Source of the DNA: Olsenella sp.
GTDB lineage: Bacteria; Actinomycetota; Coriobacteriia; Coriobacteriales; Atopobiaceae
Direction of reading: 5' to 3'
Length of the DNA: 6,304 nt
Assembly: GCA_015062715.1 (NCBI GenBank)
Contig: SUUD01000123.1
Location: 1-6,304 of the forward strand
The number at the start of each line of letters is the position of its first letter. Within the stretch, counting starts at the first letter, position 1. Below, piece by piece: positions 1 through 4,523 of this stretch. Below the pieces are notes generated by a model. The model had not been told where the DNA came from. It worked only from the letters and a program-made list of their open reading frames with translations, and did not search any database. The position numbers and the translations under genes are program-made.

Positions 1-334
1 CGATGTCCATGCGGCCCGACTCCATGAGGCGCTCGACGAGGGCGCGATGGTCGTAGTAGAAGCGCAGGCACGCCGCCAGGAACGCGGGCCGGTCGGTCTC
101 CCGCCTCTCGGGAGGGTAGCCCTCGAGGAAGCTCTCGGTGAGCTGCCGCGCCCGCTCGCGCAGCACGTCGTCCTTGCTGCCGTAGTTGCGGTAGAACGAG
201 ACGCGTGCGACGTGCGCGCGCTGCACGAGCTCCGAGACGCGAATCTCGTCGAGCGCCTTCTCGCTCATGAGCTCGACGAGGGCGTCAGAGATGCTGAGGC
301 GGACCTCTTCGTTGGTCTTCCTTCGATGCGCCAT
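1..334 (-). CDS. TetR/AcrR-family transcriptional repressor, N-terminal part (cut by the window edge)
   Basis: The minus strand reads an open frame from an ATG at 334-332 to the left window edge, giving 111 residues with no stop. Residues 10-56 form a TetR-type DNA-binding domain. The helix-turn-helix runs from about I31 to Y51 and includes VSELVQRAHVARVSFYRNY, followed by GSKDDVL, the usual start of helix 4. The Q/H/R variation is within family norms. The rest (from about residue 60) is the beginning of the ligand and dimerisation domain. It has an aromatic FYYDHRALVERLMESG stretch like the short TetR regulators of Firmicutes and Actinobacteria. A GAGGGG ribosome binding site lies 7 nt before the ATG. 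The gene is divergent from the EamA-type permease at 497, so the permease is the likely target and autoregulation is likely; both are inferences. The ligand cannot be told from sequence. The C-terminus is outside the window. Confidence 0.9.
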   Translation of the reverse strand, partial: MAHRRKTNEEVRLSISDALVELMSEKALDEIRVSELVQRAHVARVSFYRNYGSKDDVLRERARQLTESFLEGYPPERRETDRPAFLAACLRFYYDHRALVERLMESGRMDI

Positions 335-362
335 GCCCCCACCCCTCGGTATTCGCCAACCA

Positions 363-375
363 TGGCCGCCGGCCA
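363..375. promoter_or_regulatory. short perfect palindrome in the tetR leader
   Basis: TGGCCG and CGGCCA flank a single C, a perfect 6-bp inverted repeat. It falls just downstream of the predicted tetR transcription start, 29 bases before the start codon. It could be a second operator or a small leader hairpin, but short GC-rich palindromes also arise by chance in DNA of this composition. Confidence 0.2.
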
Positions 376-385
376 CGGGGACTAC

Positions 386-414
386 CTTATCCTCCATCAC
401 ATGGCATGAGACAA
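386..414 (-). promoter_or_regulatory. putative promoter of the tetR-family gene
   Basis: Read on the minus strand, TTGTCT (414-409) and GATAAG (391-386) are separated by 17 nt. Each matches four of six bases of the sigma-70-type consensus. Transcription would start around 379, leaving a leader of about 45 nt before the ATG at 334. The -35 box lies inside the imperfect palindrome at 406-423, which fits autorepression. This was identified by eye only. Confidence 0.4.
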
Positions 415-423
415 CTGTTTCAT
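406..423. promoter_or_regulatory. candidate TetR operator (18-bp imperfect palindrome)
   Basis: ATGAGACAACTGTTTCAT reads the same on both strands at 14 of 18 positions: ATGA-ACA on one side mirrors TGT-TCAT on the other. It lies between a divergent TetR gene and a permease gene and covers the proposed -35 box of tetR, the usual place for such an operator. One caution is that the first 12 bases match 11 of 12 bases at the end of the large inverted repeat at 3854-3937. It could therefore be a remnant of that repeat family instead of, or as well as, an operator. Confidence 0.4.
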
Positions 424-483
424 TGCTTGTAACCAAGGCGCAGGCCAGGCTTTCGCTATCATGTCCAGGTCAGCTCAGACGAC

Positions 484-488
484 AGGGG
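484..488 (+). promoter_or_regulatory. ribosome binding site deciding the permease start
   Basis: AGGGG lies 8 nt before the ATG at 497. It is only 2 nt before the ATG at 491, and no comparable site precedes the ATG at 461. A TATCAT box resembling a -10 element at 457-462 overlaps the 461 ATG, which would put the transcript start after that codon. No matching -35 was found at normal spacing. Confidence 0.45.
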
Positions 489-496
489 TCATGCCG

Positions 497-1354
497 ATGC
501 TCTTCCTCATCCTGGCGACGCTCGCAAGCGCGGGCAACGCCCTCACCATGAAGTTCGCCGGCTCGCGCAGCGACAACGAGTGGGCCCTGCTGCTCTTCAA
601 CTACGTCACCGCCGTGGCGCTCTCCGCGCTCTCGGCCGCACGGTCGGGGATCGTCATCGCGGGGGTGGAGCCCACGGTGTGGGTGCTCGGCCTCGTCGCG
701 GGCGTGCTCTTCGTGGTCACGTTCGCGCTCCTCAAGCTCAATGTCGACACGAACGGGGCCACCGTGTCCTCGTCAATCGTCCGCATGAGCTCCGTCATTC
801 CCCTGACGCTCTCCATCGTCCTCTTTGGCGAATACCCCAGCACATCCGGTGCGTGCGGAATCGTCGTCGCGGTCATCGCCGTCGCGCTTCTCGCCGTGCC
901 CCCAAAGGCGGCGCAGGGCCCTGACGGGCCACGACCCTCCGCCCGCGCGCTGCTCGTCCCCATGGTCCTTGCCGGCGGCATAGCCGACACCATGCCCAAG
1001 GTCTTCGAGGCCACGGGGAATCCCACCCATGAGGAGGCCTACGTCCTCATGACGTTCGCGACGGCCCTCGTCGTCTGCCTCGCCATGTTCCTGCGCGCGC
1101 ACGAGCGGCCCCGCGGCATCGACGTCGCGTGCGGGGCCATGCTCGGGGCGTTCAACTACTTCTCGACCGACTTCTCGGTGCGGGCGCTGATGGAGCTGCC
1201 CGCCTACGTGGTGTACACCGGGTTCAGCATGGGCGTGGTGCTCCTCACGTTCGCCGCGAACGCCCTGGTCATGCACGAGCGCCTCTCGAGGCGCGACCAC
1301 GTGGCGATCGTGCTGGTCATGCTTGCGCTGGTCCTCATCAACCTACCTAGGTAG
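497..1354 (+). CDS. EamA/DMT-superfamily membrane permease
   Basis: This is an inner-membrane protein of 285 residues from the chosen start, a normal size for the drug/metabolite transporter superfamily. About ten hydrophobic helices are visible, roughly at 1-15, 29-49, 60-80, 88-112, 115-135, 150-165, 181-200, 209-228, 234-256 and 267-283. They fall into two five-helix halves separated by a hydrophilic linker (about 136-149, rich in P, G and R). Each half ends in the EamA-like pattern of a helix closing with an acidic residue before the last helix: IVLFGEYPSTSG (107-118) and ALVMHERLSRRD (256-267). The start at 497 is preferred because of the AGGGG site; 461 would give 297 residues with an unusual polar N-terminus, and 491 is also possible. 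The substrate cannot be predicted; the family includes amino acid, nucleotide-sugar and drug exporters. The divergent TetR gene suggests inducible efflux (inference). Confidence 0.85.
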   Translation: MLFLILATLASAGNALTMKFAGSRSDNEWALLLFNYVTAVALSALSAARSGIVIAGVEPTVWVLGLVAGVLFVVTFALLKLNVDTNGATVSSSIVRMSSVIPLTLSIVLFGEYPSTSGACGIVVAVIAVALLAVPPKAAQGPDGPRPSARALLVPMVLAGGIADTMPKVFEATGNPTHEEAYVLMTFATALVVCLAMFLRAHERPRGIDVACGAMLGAFNYFSTDFSVRALMELPAYVVYTGFSMGVVLLTFAANALVMHERLSRRDHVAIVLVMLALVLINLPR

Positions 1355-1360
1355 GCCTAC
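1342..1360. repeat. overlapping palindromes over two convergent stop codons
   Basis: CCTACCTAGGTAGG (1342-1355) is a perfect 14-bp palindrome and GTAGGCCTAC (1351-1360) a perfect 10-bp palindrome sharing four bases with it. The TAG stop of the permease (1352-1354) and the TAG stop of the cyclo-ligase (1359-1357, minus) lie inside them, 2 bp apart. Neither palindrome has a loop or a following T-run, so a conventional intrinsic terminator is not supported. Confidence 0.6.
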
Positions 1361-1956
1361 GACCGCACGCTGCGCTCCTCGGTGACCACCAACTGGACCG
1401 GGAGGTCGTGCGCGTCGATGATGCCCTCATGTCGGAGGTCCTCGCTGAACTGCGCCTCGCGGACGAGCCCCACCGAGATGCCGTCGAACTTCGCCAGGAA
1501 CGTGTCATAGAAGCCACCGCCATACCCCAGGCGATAGCCGCTCGCGTCGAAGGTGAGGCCCGGAACAAGCGCCATCATGCGTTGACCGGTACCGAGCAGC
1601 TGCTCGGTCTCGTCGAGGGGTTCCGGCTCCTCGACACCCAGGGAGCTCTTGACCAGGCCATCGAAGGAGGTCACGCGGAACCAGCGCATCTCGTGCGTGC
1701 CGGGGACGCACCAGGGAAGGGCGACCACCTTGCCTGCCGCCCATGCATGCTCGATGATGCCGCGCGTGCGCACCTCGGGACCAAAGTCGAGGTAGGCCAG
1801 GAGCACCTCGGCGCCCGCATACTCGGGAAGCGAGGTGAGGTTGACCTCGATGCGCTCGTCCGCCTCGGCACGGGCGGCCTCGCCCATGTCGCGCCGTACC
1901 TGCTTGAAGTGCCTGCGCAGCTCGCGCTTGCGCTCGTCAACCGTCGTGGTGCCCAT
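1357..1956 (-). CDS. fthC: 5-formyltetrahydrofolate cyclo-ligase (methenyltetrahydrofolate synthetase)
   Basis: This cytoplasmic enzyme of 199 residues, a usual family length, converts 5-formyltetrahydrofolate with ATP to 5,10-methenyltetrahydrofolate, returning the storage folate to the one-carbon pool. The N-terminus carries the basic helix KRELRRHFKQVRRDM (10-24), typical of the nucleotide-binding start of the family. The signature is GYRLGYGGGFYD (140-151), preceded by VPGLTFD (131-137); this glycine-rich loop binds the ATP phosphates. SLGVEEPEP (105-113) matches the conserved segment near the folate site. The ATG at 1956 has AAAGGA 7 nt upstream. The gene is convergent with the permease and separated from the upstream 80-residue gene by 209 bp containing a strong hairpin, so it is probably transcribed alone. 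No convincing promoter was found; TAACAT near 2010-2020 is a weak -10 candidate. The symbol ygfA is also used for this gene. Confidence 0.95.
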   Translation of the reverse strand: MGTTTVDERKRELRRHFKQVRRDMGEAARAEADERIEVNLTSLPEYAGAEVLLAYLDFGPEVRTRGIIEHAWAAGKVVALPWCVPGTHEMRWFRVTSFDGLVKSSLGVEEPEPLDETEQLLGTGQRMMALVPGLTFDASGYRLGYGGGFYDTFLAKFDGISVGLVREAQFSEDLRHEGIIDAHDLPVQLVVTEERSVRS

Positions 1957-2044
1957 GCCCTGGTCCTTTCGCGGGAGGTGCCGAGGAGGGTGGTGCTTCC
2001 CTGTCTGGGAAAGATGTTAGCCGAGGACGCCGCCAAACCGGATA

Positions 2045-2065
2045 CCCAATGTTGAGAACATTGGG
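2045..2065. promoter_or_regulatory. perfect 9-bp dyad upstream of the cyclo-ligase gene
   Basis: CCCAATGTT (2045-2053) and AACATTGGG (2057-2065) are exact reverse complements separated by GAG. The element lies 89 bp upstream of the fthC start, in a relatively A+T-rich spot. A symmetrical 21-bp site of this form fits an operator for a dimeric repressor. As RNA it would be a 9-bp hairpin with a 3-nt loop, but no T-run follows on either strand, so a terminator is less likely. Confidence 0.4.
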
Positions 2066-2104
2066 AGCCAAGAGAGACGCCGCGCAGGGAGGACCCCTAT
2101 GAGG

Positions 2105-2139
2105 AGAACGCGCGCCGGACCTCGTCCGACGCGCGTTCT
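2105..2139 (-). terminator. GC-rich hairpin after the 80-residue gene, probable terminator
   Basis: AGAACGCGCG plus CGGAC (2105-2120) pair with GTCCG plus CGCGCGTTCT (2124-2139) around a 3-nt loop. The single internal non-match is C against A on the plus strand but U against G in a minus-strand transcript. That gives 16 uninterrupted pairs only in the minus direction. The hairpin begins 27 nt past the stop codon of the minus-strand 80-residue gene and precedes fthC. The 3' flank in the minus direction, CCTCAT, lacks a real U-tract, so termination strength is uncertain. Confidence 0.5.
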
Positions 2140-2165
2140 GCCTGCGTTCTATATGACGCTACGAG

Positions 2166-2408
2166 TTAGGCCTCGAGCCAGGCCTTGGCCTCGTCCTCGG
2201 AGACGGGGCGGATGTCAGCGTCGGCGCCGTACGGGCTCTCCTCGCCACCGAGGCCACAGAAGAAGTAGAGGCCGCCCTTGGTCTTGTAGAGGGTCTCCTC
2301 GTAGCCGCGGGGGTCGCCGTAGTAGCCAAACGAGCGATGGCCCAGGGCCTCGGCCTTCTCGGTATCGTAGACGTGACGCTTGCCCTCAAACATCTTGTTC
2401 TTGCGCAT
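2166..2408 (-). CDS. conserved small protein of unknown function (80 residues)
   Basis: The protein is soluble, small and of mixed charge, with no signal peptide, membrane helix or catalytic motif that I recognise. The order of features is a basic N-terminus (MRKNKMFEGKRHVYD), then a glycine and aromatic-rich centre with SFGYYGDPRGYEETLYKTKG (27-46) and LYFFCGLGGEESPYG (47-61). It ends in an acidic helix, DIRPVSEDEAKAWLEA (65-80). The pattern of ETLYKTK-G-YF, a glycine turn, S-Y, then an I-P-S/D-EAK-W tail resembles small uncharacterised proteins of gut Firmicutes and Actinobacteria; this is a memory-based resemblance, not a search. The start at 2408 is fixed by AAGGAGG 4 nt upstream; extending the frame to 2549 adds 47 residues unlike any natural N-terminus. 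It lies 185 bp downstream of paaK on the same strand and is followed by a strong hairpin, so it is likely a single-gene unit or the operon's last gene. Confidence 0.8.
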   Translation of the reverse strand: MRKNKMFEGKRHVYDTEKAEALGHRSFGYYGDPRGYEETLYKTKGGLYFFCGLGGEESPYGADADIRPVSEDEAKAWLEA

Positions 2409-2412
2409 GGCT

Positions 2413-2419
2413 CCTCCTT
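2413..2419 (-). promoter_or_regulatory. consensus ribosome binding site of the 80-residue gene
   Basis: AAGGAGG, the full anti-16S complement, sits 4 nt before the ATG at 2408-2406. It is the strongest ribosome binding site in the window and rules against the upstream in-frame start at 2549. Confidence 0.75.
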
Positions 2420-2593
2420 GCTGCTCGACCTTTGCTTTGTTATCTTTCCACAGGGCTTGTGCCCATGGACGTCGTCTTCCGGTTCGCCACCCTAGCTCTT
2501 TCGTGCCAATTCGGAGCGAGAAGACGAAAGGGGTACATAAGCCGCACAAATCTGTAATTGGTTATTCAGGTTCGTCCACATGGCACGCCAAGC

Positions 2594-3832
2594 CTAGTCG
2601 TACCTCTCGTCGAACACGCGCTTGGTCTTCTTCTCGCTGCGCGGGAGCATGCCCAGCTCGACGATCTTGACCAGCGGCGTGAAGCCGATCTTGTGCTTGA
2701 CGCGGCGTGCGACCGCCTTGGACATGTCGGCCCAGTCCACGCTGCCGTTGGTCTCGACGTAGATGCGCATCCAGTCGCGCCCGTCGAGGTGCGACAGGCG
2801 GATCTGGTACTCGCTCGAGAGCTCGGGGAAGGTGGCCAGGACCTCCTCGATCTGCGCGGGGAAGACGTTGACGCCGTGGATCTTCATCATGTCGTCCGAG
2901 CGCCCGGTGATGGTGTCGATGCGCGGGTGCTCGTTGTGGCCGCAGGCACACTCGCCCGGAATGATACGGGAGAGGTCGTGGGTGCGGAAGCGGATGAGCG
3001 GCGCGCCCTCCTTGACGAGCGTGGTGAGCACGATCTCGCCCCACTCGCCATCGGGCAGGACCTCGCCCGTCTTGGGGTCGATGATCTCGAGGTAGACGTA
3101 GTCGCTCCACACGTGCATGCCATGGCCGTGCTCGCAGCTGATGCCGATGCCCGGCCCATAGACCTCGGTGAGGCCGTAGATGTCGTAGTACTCCACGCCC
3201 AGGGCGTCGCAGATGCGCTTGCGAATCTTCTCGCCAGCGCGCTCGGAACCGGTGATGAGCTTCCTGAGGCAGATCTTGTCGCGCAGGCCGCGCCTCTCGA
3301 CCTCCTCGGCAATGAGCAGGGCGTAGCTCGCGGTGGCGCAGAACACGGTGGACTTCATGTCGACCATGAACTGGAGCTGCTTCTCGGTGTTGCCGGGGCC
3401 CATGGGGATGGCCATGGCGCCCAGGCGCTCGCAGCCGGCCTGGAAGCCGATGCCCGCGGTCCACAGGCCATAGCCCGGGGTGATCTGGACGCGGTCCTGG
3501 GGCGTCACGCCCGCCATCTCGTAGCAGCGCGCGAACTGGATGGCCCAGTCGTCGACGTCCTTCTGGGTGTAGGGAACGATGACCGGCGTGCCGGTGGTGC
3601 CGCTGGAGGAGTGGATGCGCACGATCTGGTCCTCGGGCACTGCCGCAAGGCCCAGCGGATAGGCATGGCGCAGGTCCTCCTTCTCGGAGAAGGGCAGGGC
3701 GAGGAAGTCCTCGACCGAGGAGACGCCGGAGATGCCCGCCTCCTTGAGGCGCTTGCCATAGAAGTTGTCAGATTGAAGCAGGCGCTTGACCTGGGTGTCA
3801 ACCTGCTTGAGCTGGGTGTCGCTAATCTGCAT
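2594..3832 (-). CDS. paaK: phenylacetate-CoA ligase family (AMP-forming arylacetate-CoA ligase)
   Basis: This cytoplasmic enzyme of 412 residues is close to the usual PaaK length. The family activates phenylacetate or related arylacetates (indoleacetate, hydroxyphenylacetate) with ATP to an acyl-adenylate and then the CoA thioester. Visible motifs in order are the phosphate-binding loop SSSGTTGTP (75-83), YGLTEVYGPG (219-228) of the adenylate site, RFRTHDLSRI (281-290) with the ribose-binding aspartate, and the hinge GRSDDMMKIHGVNVFP (310-325). After the hinge comes the small C-terminal domain ending PRSEKKTKRVFD (397-408), which supplies the candidate catalytic lysines. Cysteines C295 and C297 before the hinge are also common in the family. 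AAAGGA lies 8 nt before the chosen ATG. A longer frame to 4039 is only read-through of the inverted repeat. The gene follows iorB by 115 nt on the same strand, pointing to arylacetyl-CoA metabolism; the exact aryl substrate is not determined. Confidence 0.93.
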   Translation of the reverse strand: MQISDTQLKQVDTQVKRLLQSDNFYGKRLKEAGISGVSSVEDFLALPFSEKEDLRHAYPLGLAAVPEDQIVRIHSSSGTTGTPVIVPYTQKDVDDWAIQFARCYEMAGVTPQDRVQITPGYGLWTAGIGFQAGCERLGAMAIPMGPGNTEKQLQFMVDMKSTVFCATASYALLIAEEVERRGLRDKICLRKLITGSERAGEKIRKRICDALGVEYYDIYGLTEVYGPGIGISCEHGHGMHVWSDYVYLEIIDPKTGEVLPDGEWGEIVLTTLVKEGAPLIRFRTHDLSRIIPGECACGHNEHPRIDTITGRSDDMMKIHGVNVFPAQIEEVLATFPELSSEYQIRLSHLDGRDWMRIYVETNGSVDWADMSKAVARRVKHKIGFTPLVKIVELGMLPRSEKKTKRVFDERYD

Positions 3833-3840
3833 GTCGCCGG

Positions 3841-3846
3841 TCCTTT
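3841..3846 (-). promoter_or_regulatory. paaK ribosome binding site next to the large hairpin
   Basis: AAAGGA lies 8 nt before the paaK ATG and fixes the start at 3832. The 37-bp inverted repeat ends at 3854, only 7 nt upstream of this site. A hairpin in the transcript would therefore abut, but not cover, the ribosome entry region. Confidence 0.65.
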
Positions 3847-3853
3847 CATGCCG

Positions 3854-3937
3854 GATGAGACAATTGGGGACGGTTCTCATTTGTCTCATTCTGTTTTGGA
3901 AATGAGACAAATGAGAACCGTCCCCAATTGTCTCATC
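3854..3937. repeat. perfect 37-bp inverted repeat, REP/RAYT-type palindrome
   Basis: Arms 3854-3890 and 3901-3937 are exact reverse complements over 37 bp, around a 10-nt loop (3891-3900). Each arm is itself nested: it begins with ATGAGACAA and ends with TTGTCTCAT, so this 9-mer occurs four times in alternating orientation (3855-3863, 3881-3889, 3902-3910, 3928-3936). The interior GGGGACGGTTCTC resembles the GGGGAC-GTTCT core of repeats dispersed in many bacterial genomes near RAYT (REP-associated tyrosine) transposases; this assignment is from memory. There is no transposase in the window, so this would be a non-autonomous copy. It occupies most of the 115-nt iorB-paaK gap, 10 bp past the iorB stop. 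In the transcript it would form a very stable hairpin that may stabilise iorAB mRNA or reduce paaK expression. Confidence 0.85.
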
Positions 3938-3947
3938 AGAGCGTTGT

Positions 3948-4523
3948 CTATCGTGCGTACTCCAAGGCGCGGAAGTTGAGCTCGTGGAAGCGCTCGGGGA
4001 CGACGCGCTCGATCGCGCCGCGGATGTCCCCTGGCGCAAGCCCCAAGGCCCCGCTGCGCGCCGCGGCGCCGAGCAGCACCACGTTGAGGCACTTGGCGCT
4101 GCCCAAGTCGTTGGCCGCGGCCTCGGCGTCGACCACCACGAGGCCCTCCCCCACCTGTTCGCGCAGATAGGCCATGATGGCGTCGAGGTCGTAGGCAGGG
4201 CCCCCGATGGTTGCGCTCACGGGAACGATGGGTCGGTTGCTCACCACAAGCGTGCCCCCCGGCCTGAGGAAGGACAGCTGACGGGCGGCCTCGGCAGGCT
4301 CGAAGGCGATGATGAGGTCCGCACGGCCCCTGCCGATGAGCGGGCAGGCCGCCCCCTCGCCCAGGCGCACGTGGGAGAAGACGCTGCCGCCGCGCTGGGA
4401 CATGCCGATGGTCTCGGCCGTCTTCACCGCGAGCCCGCGCTCCATGGCGGCAGACGAGATGAGCTTGGAGGCAAGGATGGTCCCCTGACCACCCACGCCG
4501 CACAGGATGATGTCGCTGCTCAC
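3948..4523 (-). CDS. iorB: indolepyruvate:ferredoxin oxidoreductase, beta subunit
   Basis: This 191-residue protein is the small subunit of the IorAB complex, which oxidatively decarboxylates indolepyruvate and other arylpyruvates to arylacetyl-CoA with reduction of ferredoxin. It corresponds to the gamma-type domain of 2-oxoacid:ferredoxin oxidoreductases. The glycine-rich signature GVGGQGTILASKLI is at 9-22 and the diagnostic GMSQRGGSVFSHVRLG at 39-54. The middle (about 67-130) has the alternating strand and helix pattern of the Rossmann-like fold, with LIIAFEPAEAAR (70-81). The start codon is GTG at 4523-4521 and overlaps the iorA stop by four bases (GTGA). GGGGGTGA lies 6 nt upstream, inside the end of iorA, so translational coupling and equal subunit production are expected. 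All family motifs are present and the length is normal. Confidence 0.95.
   Translation of the reverse strand: MSSDIILCGVGGQGTILASKLISSAAMERGLAVKTAETIGMSQRGGSVFSHVRLGEGAACPLIGRGRADLIIAFEPAEAARQLSFLRPGGTLVVSNRPIVPVSATIGGPAYDLDAIMAYLREQVGEGLVVVDAEAAANDLGSAKCLNVVLLGAAARSGALGLAPGDIRGAIERVVPERFHELNFRALEYAR

Noticed and set aside
1408..2055. 215-residue plus-strand open frame opposite the cyclo-ligase
   Set aside because: It is antisense to a clear enzyme with signature motifs. Its composition and lack of motifs mark it as a mirror frame.
2409..2549. 47-residue N-terminal extension of the small protein
   Set aside because: The internal ATG at 2408 has a full AAGGAGG site, while the extension is basic, unstructured-looking and has no ribosome binding site.
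2409..2593. Search for a promoter or terminator between paaK and the small gene
   Set aside because: GATAAC near 2440, the TTGGCA near 2510 and the 10-bp palindrome TGGCACGCCA at 2581-2590 were examined. None forms a properly spaced promoter or a hairpin with a T-run.
2558..3979. 473-residue plus-strand open frame opposite paaK
   Set aside because: It runs antisense to a gene with intact AMP-ligase motifs, has a low-complexity A/D/L/V/H/R composition typical of reversed GC-rich codons, and shows no family motifs.
3833..4039. 69-residue N-terminal extension of paaK
   Set aside because: It reads through the inverted repeat and into iorB, giving repeat-derived peptide. The ATG at 3832 has AAAGGA at 8 nt and gives a normal PaaK N-terminus.
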